Shown piece after piece: positions 7,774 to 16,471 of a stretch of 64,000 nucleotides of DNA; the first letter of the stretch is position 1; every line of letters starts with the position of its first letter. Source of the DNA: Candidatus Rifleibacteriota bacterium (lineage in GTDB: Bacteria; Muiribacteriota; Ozemobacteria; Ozemobacterales; Ozemobacteraceae); contig JAHISQ010000054.1 in assembly GCA_018818125.1 (NCBI GenBank), positions 1 through 64,000 on the forward strand, in the 5' to 3' direction. Made by a program: the position numbers and the translations under genes. The notes under the pieces were generated by a model. That model did no database searches. It saw only the letters and a list, made by a program, of their open reading frames with translations, and was not told the origin of the DNA.

Positions 7774-9498
7774 TCAGAAATCAGCGGCCTGGATGGTCTG
7801 CGCTGGAATAAGCAGTGTCTTGGCGAGCTCAGGATTAACCAGTAAAGTTTTCTGGTGAGTATATGAGACACGACCAGGGCCACCGCCGGGAATTCTTTTT
7901 ACATGGGCAACATCGGCACAATCTACCGGCACCTTACTGCTGTCGCGAGCAAAACTAAACCAGGCTGCAAGCAATGCGCCTCGATGCAGATCAATTTCGC
8001 TTACTTCACCTTCGGCTTTTCGCAAAATCACGTGCGCGCCCGGAACATCGTTGGCATGGAACCAGTAATCACCACGCCGCGCAAGCTGAAAAGTCATGGC
8101 ATCGTTCTGTCTGGCATTGCGACCAGCATAATAGCGGCAACCGTCAATTTCCAGCACAGGTTTAAAATCAGCGCGCTTTCGGCCACCGCGCGCGGCCTGC
8201 TTATCTTTGCGGCCCTTGCTCTTGTCTACTTCTGGTTCAAGCGCTTTAAGGTCTGGCAACAGATCTGACTCATGCTCAGCAGTTTCGGCAAGCCAGAGCT
8301 GTTCACGCAGCCAGCTCAGTTCACCATCAAGAATTTTTATGCGCTTTTCCACCTCGGCAATGCCGCGTTGAGCCTTCTTGTAGAGGTTGAAAAAGCGCTG
8401 AGCACCGGCAGCCGGAGTTCTCGTCGGGTCAAGTTCTATACACACCTGTTCGGCAGTCTGCCAGTCTTCAAGTTCAACACTTTTACTGCCTGGCTTGATC
8501 CGATAAAGATTAGCCACAAGCAGATCACCATAATGGCGATAATGTTCAGATTCGCCATATTTTGTCAGCAGATTCTTCTGGTCATCTAAAAGTTGCTGCT
8601 TTTGTCTTACTTCTCGGTCAAGAACGGCAACACAACGTTTTTTCTGCTCAGTCAGTCGGCGTGGCAAAACAATACCTTCGCTTGCCCAGTTCAGCGCCTT
8701 ATTCACCTGCGAAAAAACCGAGACTTCAGCCAATTCAAGATGTTCGAGTCTATACCCTGAAACAGCCTTGAGCTTGCCGTCTCTGCAATAAGCATAGGCC
8801 TGCTGGTCTGCAGATATCTCAGTGAATAATTGTCTGAAAACTTCGCTGGCATTCTCGCGCCCGCATGTTTTGAGGCGAAAAACCAGCTCGGCCTGCAAAT
8901 TTGGCGACAAGGCACCTAGCTGGTTTTTCCATTCCTCGACAGGGGCTGCAAAAATTTGGCGCAGCTTTTCGGGCTCAACTGCATACGGGTTTTGTAGTGG
9001 GGAGCTTTCGGGAAGACGATAGATCGCACCGATCAGATTGTTAGAAGTTCGCGACAGGCGGTCGAGAATTTTATGGTCATCATCGCAGATAAACACATCA
9101 GCGATGCGGCCGGTAAGCTCGCAGAAGATATAGTAGTCGCTGCGATTTCCAAAGAAGTTGTCGATGACCACAAAATGAAGTTTTACAACCCGGTCGAAGC
9201 TGCCTTCGGCCTCGCGGCCAGCAAGCTCAATACCAGTCAGGTGACTGTCAATAAGAAGGCGGTTGGCAGTACGCACCAGCGACGAGTTTTTATCGAGTTC
9301 AGGAGTATTTTCGGTCAGGCGCAGCCCCTGGTCGGGGCTGTCCAGATTAATTACCAGATCAGACCAGCCGCCGTTTTTTCGCTTGAGACGCAAAGCAAAG
9401 CTCCGTCCACCACTATCTACAGCCCGGGTCAAAAGGGGCCGGTCAGTCAGCTGTCCGGCCAGCTCGGCAACATGTTTTTTAAGGGTCAGATAATCCAT
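7774..9498 (-). CDS. rqcH: RqcH/NFACT family ribosome-quality-control protein
   Basis: A 574-residue member of the NFACT family (Rqc2/NEMF in eukaryotes, RqcH/FbpA in bacteria), which binds obstructed 50S subunits and recruits tRNA-Ala to add alanine tails. The N-terminal NFACT domain carries the Asp-Arg pair (FDRVVKLHF; D102-R103 from this start) needed for tailing in characterised RqcH. A central coiled coil spans about 290-420. The C-terminal NFACT-R domain has GRNARQND and DYWFHANDVPGAHV. Length matches the family. The start MDYLTLKKH is chosen because it matches family N-termini; in-frame ATGs lie 8 and 15 codons upstream and no strong ribosome site decides it. Single gene; the flanking gaps hold no promoter I would insist on. 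Confidence 0.88.
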   Translation of the reverse strand: MDYLTLKKHVAELAGQLTDRPLLTRAVDSGGRSFALRLKRKNGGWSDLVINLDSPDQGLRLTENTPELDKNSSLVRTANRLLIDSHLTGIELAGREAEGSFDRVVKLHFVVIDNFFGNRSDYYIFCELTGRIADVFICDDDHKILDRLSRTSNNLIGAIYRLPESSPLQNPYAVEPEKLRQIFAAPVEEWKNQLGALSPNLQAELVFRLKTCGRENASEVFRQLFTEISADQQAYAYCRDGKLKAVSGYRLEHLELAEVSVFSQVNKALNWASEGIVLPRRLTEQKKRCVAVLDREVRQKQQLLDDQKNLLTKYGESEHYRHYGDLLVANLYRIKPGSKSVELEDWQTAEQVCIELDPTRTPAAGAQRFFNLYKKAQRGIAEVEKRIKILDGELSWLREQLWLAETAEHESDLLPDLKALEPEVDKSKGRKDKQAARGGRKRADFKPVLEIDGCRYYAGRNARQNDAMTFQLARRGDYWFHANDVPGAHVILRKAEGEVSEIDLHRGALLAAWFSFARDSSKVPVDCADVAHVKRIPGGGPGRVSYTHQKTLLVNPELAKTLLIPAQTIQAADF

Positions 9499-9548
9499 AA
9501 CAGCAATCACATGAGAAACAAACATACTTGCACAAAGCCACAAAAGTT

Positions 9549-9640
9549 TTCATCTCGACCAAAGGGAGATATCTAACTTCGCATTCTTTGCGTCTTCGTG
9601 TCTCTGTGCGAAATCTCCTTAGCCCTGGCTTTTTTGACCA
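9549..9640. repeat. Fragment resembling a dispersed intergenic repeat
   Basis: Read on the minus strand, the segment around 9575-9615 (GACACGAAGACGCAAAGA) resembles degenerate 'cacagagacgcaaaga' sequences that recur between genes in many environmental bacterial genomes. A similar 'atctgtgtcatctgcgg' phrase lies near 7738. One window cannot show whether they are repeated in this genome. Confidence 0.25.
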
Positions 9641-9716
9641 CGGATGGTCTTATGCAGTTGCGATTACGTGAATCTCTTTCAGGATTGGTATTGGCCATTG
9701 CAAGAAGGATGTGCGA

Positions 9717-10688
9717 TCAGCGGATTATGGCCGGAAAAATTATGCGGCCGGAAAAATCAAGAATCTGCTTTGCGGCTTTTCCATCATCAGCACGCCAGGC
9801 CAGACCGGTACTGCCTTCTGAATTCATGATTCCGTAAATCCAACAAGCGTCAATATAGAGCATCGGACCGAAAAATTCAGGATCGCTGAGCCCGATAACA
9901 CCTTTTTCGCCACCAGGCAGAACTATCTTCATCGGCTCACGGTCAGTAGCACCACGAATCGCCGTAAACAACAGCGAACGACTGACATCCTGTTCGACAA
10001 TAACCGACGGCATGACTGCCTTGAAGCCCATTGGCTCGCCCTCGAAGCTATAATAGCTTTCGCCGCCAGCAACTCTTATGTGCTGTTGCTTTTTCAGGTC
10101 ATACATATAAAGTGTCGATTTTGACAAGCGCCCGACTTCGGGATCCGAATACTCTGCCAGTACATAAACTAGCAGGCTGTCAGAAACCCATACCGGGCGA
10201 TCAACAAGCGTTGTGGTTTCACTATTTCCACTGGTTTTCAGTGAAATGCTGTCAACAAGTGTCTGTTGCACACGAGCATCTGGATCGAGAAGAACAATAG
10301 ATGTGCTTGCATATACAAGTTCGGGGTCTGGAGCATACTGTACAGCGATTCTGCTGCCATCCGGCGAGAAGGCGGGGTTGGCATAAGCGCCCACTCCGGC
10401 GCTTATATTGGTTGGCACGGTTGCAGTTCCCGATAATGACATCATGTATAGAGAGTTGGCACCATCGCGATCAGAAACAAAAACAAGTCTCTGGCCGTCA
10501 GGCGATACCGCTGGCATAAGCTCTTCGGCATCTGTATCAGTAAGCCTGGAGATCTGGCCGGATTTGAGATCAGCGCGGTACAGATCAAACTGATTGTCGC
10601 TGTTTCCGCAGAAAACAATTTCTGCTGCTTCGCAAAGAAGCGGAGAAACGGCAATAATGGCTATCAGCAGAATTCTGGCTATTTTCAT
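9717..10688 (-). CDS. TolB-like beta-propeller protein, exported
   Basis: A 323-residue protein with a signal peptide (MKIARILLIAIIAVSPLLCEA) and PD40/TolB-type blades, for example GQISRLTDTDAEELMPAVSP, DGQRLVFVSDRDG and AFSPDGSRIAVQY. The family forms periplasmic beta-propellers that bind partner proteins. It has no associated Tol-Pal genes here and is shorter than TolB, lacking the TolB N-terminal domain, so it is better called a TolB-like propeller. The start is ATG 10688, with GGGGGA eight bases upstream; an ATG 12 codons earlier would precede the signal peptide. Divergent from the small membrane gene at 10813. Confidence 0.75.
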   Translation of the reverse strand: MKIARILLIAIIAVSPLLCEAAEIVFCGNSDNQFDLYRADLKSGQISRLTDTDAEELMPAVSPDGQRLVFVSDRDGANSLYMMSLSGTATVPTNISAGVGAYANPAFSPDGSRIAVQYAPDPELVYASTSIVLLDPDARVQQTLVDSISLKTSGNSETTTLVDRPVWVSDSLLVYVLAEYSDPEVGRLSKSTLYMYDLKKQQHIRVAGGESYYSFEGEPMGFKAVMPSVIVEQDVSRSLLFTAIRGATDREPMKIVLPGGEKGVIGLSDPEFFGPMLYIDACWIYGIMNSEGSTGLAWRADDGKAAKQILDFSGRIIFPAIIR

Positions 10689-10777
10689 TTTTCCCCCTGT
10701 AGTAGAGCCCGTAAGCGACTGCACCCTGCCGGTTGACTTAAGACCCGGATATTATACCACAGAACGCGATTTGTTGT

Positions 10778-10806
10778 TTGCCTGACGGGCAAAGCTATGT
10801 TAGTAT
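10778..10806 (+). promoter_or_regulatory. Promoter giving a probable leaderless transcript
   Basis: TTGCCT (10778-10783), a 17-nt spacer and TAGTAT (10801-10806). The -10 ends six bases before the ATG at 10813, so the predicted transcript starts at or next to the start codon. No Shine-Dalgarno sequence is present. Confidence 0.55.
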
Positions 10807-10812
10807 TGCCAC

Positions 10813-11034
10813 ATGGCTTACTATTATGTAATTCCGGCTTTTCTAACGCTGCTTTTTGCGTTCTGCTATCTACTGGTACACGTTTTGTTGGGGGCTTTCG
10901 ACCGCCTCAACTTCTTCTGGGACTGGTGGGACGCAAAACGTAGGGCGTTTCCGTTTTTAATTGGCATAGAAATCGCCTATTTTGCGGCGATTCTGTATTA
11001 CATCGTCTACTGGGAACTCTCAGGTAGCGTATAG
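10813..11034 (+). CDS. Small two-helix membrane protein
   Basis: 73 residues with two predicted membrane helices (about 5-25 and 47-67) and a short loop rich in Trp, Asp and Arg (FFWDWWDAKRR). No family recognised. Support for a real gene is a good promoter directly upstream, start-to-stop hydrophobic pattern and position 52 bp before the WecA-like/GT26 gene on the same strand. There is no ribosome binding site because the transcript is probably leaderless. It may be an accessory membrane subunit, but that is a guess. Confidence 0.6.
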   Translation: MAYYYVIPAFLTLLFAFCYLLVHVLLGAFDRLNFFWDWWDAKRRAFPFLIGIEIAYFAAILYYIVYWELSGSV

Positions 11035-11051
11035 CAGAAATCTTTGCCGCA

Positions 11052-11080
11052 TTGCTAAAACAGCGACGGACTTTTATAGT
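11052..11080 (+). promoter_or_regulatory. Promoter giving a probable leaderless transcript
   Basis: TTGCTA (11052-11057), a 17-nt spacer and TATAGT (11075-11080), again ending six bases before the ATG (11087). No ribosome binding site precedes the start. Confidence 0.55.
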
Positions 11081-11086
11081 TAAGTA

Positions 11087-12814
11087 ATGAACCCCTATAT
11101 CGGACAGTTCGAGTCATTTATTACCGCTACCGCAGGCGCCATTCTTTTCTGGGCGCTAGGCAGCCGGTTGACTGCCACAACACGCTTTGAATTGGGTCGC
11201 GGGCGCTATGTCGGAGCGTTTCCGTTTATTGGAGCATTTCTCGGGGCAGGCCTGGCTGGTGGAATCTTTACTCAGCAGAGCTATCTGGCTCTCGCGGTAG
11301 CAGCAGTTCTGCTTGCCATCATCGGTTTTTTAAGAGATCGTCAAAGATTCTCTTATCTTACTTTGCTGCCTTATTGCGGATTGATTATTGTTTCAAGCCT
11401 TTTTACGGCGATGGATAGCGCAACGAGTGGAGTTTTTGTCATATCAGCGACGCTCTGGGCAATTTTGATTATTTTTTGTCTCAAAATCGCCGAACTGGTC
11501 TACGAAATGCCTTTTATTCTGCTGGCGACCAGCGCGTTGACACAGTTTATCTATTTTTCTCAGCATCAATTCACACAGACTGCGGTTCTGGTTAATCTGG
11601 CGCTGCTTACGGCATCAGTGCTTATGCTTATCTATTCAGCGAGTGGAAGGCGCGTTCTGATTGGGAGCAGCGGCATTTTCACTGCCGGTTTTCTGCTTGC
11701 AGCTGTCTCGTTACTGGAAGGCTCAGGGCGCCTGTTGCTCTTTGGGCTTTTTGTGCCATCAATGGTGATCCTGTTTCCCTTTGCACTGATCACCGGTATG
11801 ATTATCGCATCCTATTTCGGCAATCGGCTACACCTTGGCAACAGCCATGAAAGATTGTATTCATGGTCATTGCGCCGCGAAAAGACCGTGCTGTTTTCCG
11901 GACTGTTCTTTCTGTGCCTGAATTTTCTGGCACTCCTTGTAATGATCGAAGCGCCAGGTTTCGCATATTTTGCTCTTTTCCTGCTCTTCGTTCTCTCTCT
12001 GTTTGTTTTTGTCAGCACCTTCGCCCGCAAAGATGTTGGCAGCAGCACACCAGCATCCGGGCAGATCGAAATACTAGGTATTACTATAGACGCCGTATTG
12101 CCAATAGAAGTGATCAAGCGTATCGGCTGTTACCTTGACGCAGACGCCGAATCAGGCTCAATTCTGGAAATCTTTCATATAGTCACCGCCGACTCACTGG
12201 CGCTGGTAAGAGCAGACGAAGAAGCGGGCTTCAAGGCTCTGATGCGACGAGCAGCTCTGGTTGTTCCGGACGGCGCCGGAGTCGTATGGGCAGCAGACTT
12301 TCTTGGCACTCCCCTGCCCGGGCGCGTGCCCGGTGTCGCCCTGGTTTCGCAAGTTTGTGAAGCCGCTGGCAAAGCAGGCTGGAAAGTTTTTCTCCTGGGC
12401 GGCAAACCTGGCATCGCACAACAGGCAGCTGACAGCCTGCTACAAGAACATTCAATTAGCATATGCGGTGTTGAGCATGGCTATTTCGCGCCTGACTCTG
12501 TCGAGGAAGAGGCTACTCTGAAAAAAATAACCGAAGCCGCGCCTGACATCATTTTTGTTGCGCTTGGCGTACCACGCCAGGAATACTTTATTGCACGACT
12601 GCGCAACTGCCTTAACCGATGCGTAGCAATCGGCGTCGGTGGCAGTTTCGACGTAATTTCGCAGACCTTGCCCCGCGCTCCGGCCTGGATGCAGCGCTGC
12701 GGAATCGAGTGGCTTTTCCGGCTCTGGCTTGAGCCACGCCGCTTCATGCGCATGCTCGGCATCCCGATTTTCGTATTGCAGATCCTCCGGCACAAATGGA
12801 ATACTGAAAGCTAG
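11087..12814 (+). CDS. WecA/MraY-like membrane domain fused to WecG/TagA/CpsF (GT26) glycosyltransferase
   Basis: 575 residues. Residues 1-320 are polytopic (about nine to ten helices) and follow the polyprenyl-phosphate sugar-1-phosphate transferase pattern (GAFPFIGAFLGAGLAGG near the start, and RLHLGNSHERLYSW, which mirrors the cytoplasmic HxHHRL loop). However, the aspartate motif normally reading GxxDDR is GFLRDR (80-85). Residues 325-560 are a GT26 domain: TADSLALVRADEE, VPDGAGVVWAADFLG with the conserved Asp near 394, GRVPGVALV, and ALGVPRQEYF. GT26 enzymes add N-acetylmannosamine-type sugars to undecaprenyl-linked sugars in polysaccharide or teichoic-acid synthesis. The fusion likely tethers the transferase to its lipid substrate, with the membrane part catalytically altered or inactive. 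Confidence 0.8.
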   Translation: MNPYIGQFESFITATAGAILFWALGSRLTATTRFELGRGRYVGAFPFIGAFLGAGLAGGIFTQQSYLALAVAAVLLAIIGFLRDRQRFSYLTLLPYCGLIIVSSLFTAMDSATSGVFVISATLWAILIIFCLKIAELVYEMPFILLATSALTQFIYFSQHQFTQTAVLVNLALLTASVLMLIYSASGRRVLIGSSGIFTAGFLLAAVSLLEGSGRLLLFGLFVPSMVILFPFALITGMIIASYFGNRLHLGNSHERLYSWSLRREKTVLFSGLFFLCLNFLALLVMIEAPGFAYFALFLLFVLSLFVFVSTFARKDVGSSTPASGQIEILGITIDAVLPIEVIKRIGCYLDADAESGSILEIFHIVTADSLALVRADEEAGFKALMRRAALVVPDGAGVVWAADFLGTPLPGRVPGVALVSQVCEAAGKAGWKVFLLGGKPGIAQQAADSLLQEHSISICGVEHGYFAPDSVEEEATLKKITEAAPDIIFVALGVPRQEYFIARLRNCLNRCVAIGVGGSFDVISQTLPRAPAWMQRCGIEWLFRLWLEPRRFMRMLGIPIFVLQILRHKWNTES

Positions 12815-12894
12815 TCACCTTTTGCTGGCAGTAGATTGCTTCGGGTTGAATAAGCGACTCTTACCCTCAAGCTACAGAACATGTTCAGTTTACA

Positions 12895-12929
12895 AACAAA
12901 AGCCGGGAAACGCCTATGCGCTCCCCGGC
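12895..12929 (-). terminator. Rho-independent terminator of the 12958 gene
   Basis: GCCGGG (12902-12907) pairs with CCCGGC (12924-12929); read on the minus strand the hairpin is followed by TTTTGTTTG. It lies 29 bases past the stop of the minus-strand gene. Confidence 0.7.
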
Positions 12930-12957
12930 CTGGTAGTAACTTTACTGAAAACTGTTA

Positions 12958-13881
12958 TCAGTTTTTCTTGTTAGCCTTTTCAGACAGCTTAATCATGCTG
13001 TTTTTAAACTGTTCGGCGGGCACTGCAATGTATATTCTGGCCAAGTTTTCCTGATTGTCTTCAACCTTGGCGCTCTTGAGCAGTTCGGTCATTTCGGGAA
13101 CTGATGCTGTCCAGCCCCGGAATGCGGCAAGCAGATTAATCATGGCATCAGCAAATTCAGGCAATTCAGCTTTCTTTTCGACCAGACCGGTAAAATCCAT
13201 GGTGAATTCTTTGTCGTAGTCAACAGAGAAGAAAGCGCTTTTCATGTTCTGCAGACCAGCAACCGGAATTTCAACACGGCTCTGCCAGTTGGGAGTCGTT
13301 ACAATTGCGCCCCAGAGTCTGGCATTTGTATTGACACGCTCCATCATATGAGCAAAAGCCTTGTTGTTACTGATATTTTTAACTTTTCCACTGCTGAGCT
13401 GTGAAACTTGTTTAAGAGCATCTTCAGCACCGAAAGCCATGGTGGTTTCGTTGATAAAAATCATGTTACCGTTGGCATTGAGTTTGTTTTTCACACCCTG
13501 AAGACCATCAATCGTTGCAATTTCAAAGCCCGCTGAGAGCTCTTTGTCGGTCTGAATGAGTTCAGATATCTTCTTGGCAGAAAAAGTGCCATTTACAAGA
13601 ACGCAGGGGCGTTCATTGCTATCGAGAAAAAGCATTACGTTTCTGATATCGCGGGCAGGTTCAATGCCGGCACGTTTATAAAAGTTAACCAGATCGTTCG
13701 GGCTGGTCTCGATCTGAGTGTCGACCAGAGCCTTGATCTCGGGCTGAGCAATAATTGCAGCAAAATCAAAATTGACAATCAAATAGGCATCACTCGGAAC
13801 GAGGGGCAACAGTACGTTGCTGTAAGCTGATATAGTGCTGAATACGAACAATACGGCGACCAGTAGAAATCTTGTTTTCAT
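12958..13881 (-). CDS. Secreted protein, DUF3352-like
   Basis: 307 residues with a signal peptide (MKTRFLLVAVLFVFSTISAYS) and a mature start LLPLVPSDAYLIVNFDF, which resembles the 'LVPADA-x-xV-x-v' opening of DUF3352-type secreted proteins of unknown function. Alternating strands and helices, no catalytic motif. The start ATG 13881 is fixed by AGGAGG six bases upstream. It has its own TTGACA/TATCTT promoter and terminator, so it is monocistronic. Probably periplasmic or surface-exposed. Confidence 0.72.
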   Translation of the reverse strand: MKTRFLLVAVLFVFSTISAYSNVLLPLVPSDAYLIVNFDFAAIIAQPEIKALVDTQIETSPNDLVNFYKRAGIEPARDIRNVMLFLDSNERPCVLVNGTFSAKKISELIQTDKELSAGFEIATIDGLQGVKNKLNANGNMIFINETTMAFGAEDALKQVSQLSSGKVKNISNNKAFAHMMERVNTNARLWGAIVTTPNWQSRVEIPVAGLQNMKSAFFSVDYDKEFTMDFTGLVEKKAELPEFADAMINLLAAFRGWTASVPEMTELLKSAKVEDNQENLARIYIAVPAEQFKNSMIKLSEKANKKN

Positions 13882-13925
13882 GGGTTTCCTCCTCAGTAAT
13901 CGGTACATAATAAACTCTATATTGC

Positions 13926-13954
13926 AAGATAAGCCCAACCCGGCGCAATGTCAA
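13926..13954 (-). promoter_or_regulatory. Sigma70-type promoter of the 12958 gene
   Basis: Minus strand TTGACA (13954-13949), 17-nt spacer, TATCTT (13931-13926). Predicted start near 13919 gives a leader of about 38 nt carrying the AGGAGG site. Confidence 0.7.
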
Positions 13955-13991
13955 CTTTCCCGGGGGTAAAAAAAGTTTTACAGACTTCTGC

Positions 13992-14234
13992 TCAGGCTAC
14001 TTTCTGCATTTGGCTGACCAGCATGCTTTCGATGCTGAGATGGTAGTCGAGCTCTGACCACTCGATACCAGTTTTGCCACAGATAAAACGATAATTTTTA
14101 AGCTGCTGCAAAGAAGCTGTCATCAATTCTTTATACCAGGAAATCGGAGTCATTATGACGCGGCCATCTTCGAGCTCAACACGAAGATACTGATCATCAA
14201 ACCCAACATGCTTACCTTTTATTGAAATATTCAT
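13992..14234 (-). CDS. DUF2442 protein
   Basis: 80 residues matching DUF2442: VELEDGRVIMTPISWYKEL and later WSELDYHLSIESML. Members are usually encoded beside DUF4160 proteins, as here, in pairs that behave like toxin-antitoxin or small accessory modules; biochemical function is not settled. The start ATG 14234 lies inside the end of the DUF4160 gene (23-bp overlap), with GGGAGA upstream, so translation is coupled. An upstream in-frame ATG at 14255 is also possible. Confidence 0.8.
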   Translation of the reverse strand: MNISIKGKHVGFDDQYLRVELEDGRVIMTPISWYKELMTASLQQLKNYRFICGKTGIEWSELDYHLSIESMLVSQMQKVA

Positions 14235-14445
14235 CCCATTTTCTCCCGAATTCAAATCGATATTGCTCTGCGATAGCGAGAGCCTTCTTCAGGTCTGCTG
14301 GCTTCATGAAATTTTCTGTCACTTGCAGCGAAAACAGCTCTATTTTGGCATACCCCTCAGCTTTTATGACATGAACATGCCTGGGCAAATGTTCATTCGC
14401 ATAAAAGAAGAACTTAAAACCGTCTTTATCCAGTAAAGTTGGCAT
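14212..14445 (-). CDS. DUF4160 protein
   Basis: 77 residues matching DUF4160: MPTLLDKDGFKFFFYANEH and LPRHVHVIKAEGYAKIEL, then a C-terminal helix ending near FGRKWDEYFNKR. First gene of the DUF4160/DUF2442 pair. There is no ribosome binding site; a TATAAT box ends only five bases before the ATG, so the mRNA may be leaderless. DUF4160/DUF2442 pairs are scattered across genomes and often horizontally acquired, but composition here does not obviously differ from neighbours. Confidence 0.82.
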   Translation of the reverse strand: MPTLLDKDGFKFFFYANEHLPRHVHVIKAEGYAKIELFSLQVTENFMKPADLKKALAIAEQYRFEFGRKWDEYFNKR

Positions 14446-14450
14446 TGATT

Positions 14451-14480
14451 ATTATAGGCCTTATTGCATAAACTTTGCAA
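14451..14480 (-). promoter_or_regulatory. Promoter of the DUF4160/DUF2442 pair, probable leaderless start
   Basis: Minus strand TTGCAA (14480-14475), 18-nt spacer, TATAAT (14456-14451), then five bases to the ATG at 14445. Confidence 0.55.
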
Positions 14481-14497
14481 ATAGCAATTTTGTTAGT

Positions 14498-14530
14498 AAA
14501 AAACCCGCCGGGCGGGTGCCCGGCGGGTTT
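14498..14530 (-). terminator. Strong rho-independent terminator of SLH porin A
   Basis: A 12-bp GC-rich stem (14501-14512 with 14519-14530, core CCCGCCGGG) with a six-base loop, followed on the minus strand by six T. Nearly the same stem ends the second SLH porin. Confidence 0.9.
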
Positions 14531-14596
14531 AAGGTCTGTGCTTAGTCTGAGATTGCTTGTCGGCTTACGCCTCCTCGCAATGATCAGATTGTGCGA

Positions 14597-16471
14597 TTAG
14601 AACTGGCTATAGATTTCGGTCCAGAGCATGTTGTAATCGAAGTCATTGAAGAGACCGTTGCCGGCTTTAGTTTTGCCAACGCCGTCCCATTTCCAAGCGT
14701 CACCGTTGAAGTCAAAGTTAGTGTAGCCAACTCTGATTCTGGTGTTTTCAGCAAGCTGATAGCGGTATTCGAAGGTGAATACTGTAGCTTTAGCATCAGC
14801 AACGCCGAAGTTGTTATATCTGTCATAAACAGTATTGTTGCCCTTGGCTGCTGCTGCGGCAAGACCGTAAGCAGTGGTAAGACCATGGCCAGCCTGGTAT
14901 TTGGTGAAGTCGTTAGCAACATTGTCTTTCAGTTCGTCGAGGAGGTCGCCGGCGATTCTGAAATAATGCTTGGTGTTGCGGGGGCGGAATTCAGCCTGGA
15001 GTTTGAGAACGCCCATGTTGGTAAGGCCATTGGCAAAATAATTGTTGCCGCGGCTGATATCTTCATAAGGAGTTTCAATACCATCCTGATATCTCTGGTC
15101 GTTGTTAACAGCGATGCCACCGAGTGTTTCGTCGTCAGCAAAGGTATAAGCAAGTTTGGCTGCCCATTCTTTTTTGCTGTCCCATTTTACTGCTACGTGA
15201 CCCATCCAACCCTGCATTTCGGGGCTGATCCAAGGATTAGCTGCAGTAGCTGCTGTGTTTACAACGTCCAGTTCATAGTTGGTGTAAGCAAAGCCAAGGT
15301 CATAGTCCCAGTGACCGTTATTACCGATTGGGCCTTTTGAACCAAATTCTACGTCCCAACGCTTGTCACTCTTCTGATTGCCAGCAATGACATTACCAAG
15401 GGCGAAAGAACCAGGAGCCATGCGATTAACGAAGTTAGGTTCGTCCTGCATGTAGAGTCCCATATAAAGGTCATGGTCACGATACTTGGTGCCAAGGTTG
15501 AGGTTCCATACGTTGCGGAAGTCTACAGCAGAGGTGTCGTTGTAGCTGCCAACGTGGCGGTCATAGATAGCCTGGAAAACTACATCAACGTCGCCAGAGC
15601 GCTTGTAATAGCGGGCTGCATCAACATAGTCGTTGAGGAGAAGAGCATGACCATGAGTGTAGAAGTTGCGACCGAAAGTGAAGTCGCCACCGAAGCGGAA
15701 CATGTCTTTGATATGCAAGTAAGCGAGGTCGATAGTGTTGTCAGAAGCATTAACAACACCGATACCAGCGGTACCGAAGCCACCAGCACCAAGTGTCGGA
15801 TTAGCTGATGGATTAACGTTGTCAGTACCTTTGGTGAAAACATACCAGCGGGCTACAGCGGTGATATTCTCATCGATGTTAGCTTTGAACTTGAAGCGGA
15901 TCTGGCTTTCAGTTCTGGCGTTGTCGTTATTGCCAACAAAACCGGGGTTATTGGTAGCAAGACCGTCATTGCTGTGAATGAGGTTGGTGTGGCGAACAAG
16001 CATGTCACCAGAAAGTTTAACTTTTTCCATGCCACCTTTGGCCATATAGTCTTTGATGCCGTCTACATCGCGCTTAAGCATGGAGACGTCTTCTTTAACT
16101 ACCTGCATGTCGTCTTCGAGAGCAGTAACTTTAACACCGAGGAGTGCCAGTTCGTCTGCGAATTCAACAGTCAGTTTTTCGAGGGTCTGGAGGTCAGACT
16201 TGGTTACGAGGTTGGTGCCGATACCTGATTCAAGCATCTGCTCAACGTTAGCGATCATTTTGGCAGTTACCATTGCAAGAGCATAGCGGGTAACAGTCTG
16301 TTTGCCTTTGTAGGTTCCATCAGGATAACCCTGAAGAATGCCTTTGGCAGCCAGTTTGTTTACTGCGTCATACGCCCAGTGTGAAAATGGAACATCAGAG
16401 AAAGGATTAGCACTTGCTACTACGGTTGAAAGAACCATAACAGCTACGAGAAGGATAGAGATACGTTTCAT
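14597..16471 (-). CDS. SLH-domain outer-membrane porin A
   Basis: 624 residues: signal peptide (MKRISILLVAVMVLSTVVASA), one S-layer-homology domain (FSDVPFSHWAYDAVNKLAA to about residue 75), a coiled coil (about 90-150), then a long beta-barrel with alternating strands and a C-terminal Phe (TEIYSQF). This SLH/coiled-coil/barrel layout is that of envelope-tethering porins in Synergistetes, Negativicutes, Thermus and cyanobacteria. The SLH domain holds peptidoglycan-linked polymer while the barrel sits in the outer membrane. The start ATG 16471 has GGGGGA upstream; an in-frame ATG at 16483 is within that site. It is very similar to porin B at 16957-18825 in the first 170 residues, and the two diverge in barrel loops. 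It has its own promoter, long leader and terminator. Confidence 0.9.
   Translation of the reverse strand: MKRISILLVAVMVLSTVVASANPFSDVPFSHWAYDAVNKLAAKGILQGYPDGTYKGKQTVTRYALAMVTAKMIANVEQMLESGIGTNLVTKSDLQTLEKLTVEFADELALLGVKVTALEDDMQVVKEDVSMLKRDVDGIKDYMAKGGMEKVKLSGDMLVRHTNLIHSNDGLATNNPGFVGNNDNARTESQIRFKFKANIDENITAVARWYVFTKGTDNVNPSANPTLGAGGFGTAGIGVVNASDNTIDLAYLHIKDMFRFGGDFTFGRNFYTHGHALLLNDYVDAARYYKRSGDVDVVFQAIYDRHVGSYNDTSAVDFRNVWNLNLGTKYRDHDLYMGLYMQDEPNFVNRMAPGSFALGNVIAGNQKSDKRWDVEFGSKGPIGNNGHWDYDLGFAYTNYELDVVNTAATAANPWISPEMQGWMGHVAVKWDSKKEWAAKLAYTFADDETLGGIAVNNDQRYQDGIETPYEDISRGNNYFANGLTNMGVLKLQAEFRPRNTKHYFRIAGDLLDELKDNVANDFTKYQAGHGLTTAYGLAAAAAKGNNTVYDRYNNFGVADAKATVFTFEYRYQLAENTRIRVGYTNFDFNGDAWKWDGVGKTKAGNGLFNDFDYNMLWTEIYSQF

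Noticed and set aside
14498..14530. The two GC-rich porin terminators as part of a mobile repeat
   Set aside because: Their position after each porin stop, T-tracts and the shared gene duplication explain the similarity.
14591..15340. A 249-codon open frame on the plus strand opposite SLH porin A
   Set aside because: It is the reverse shadow of the porin gene; it has no ribosome site or promoter, and its composition (Val/Ser-rich) is set by porin codon use.
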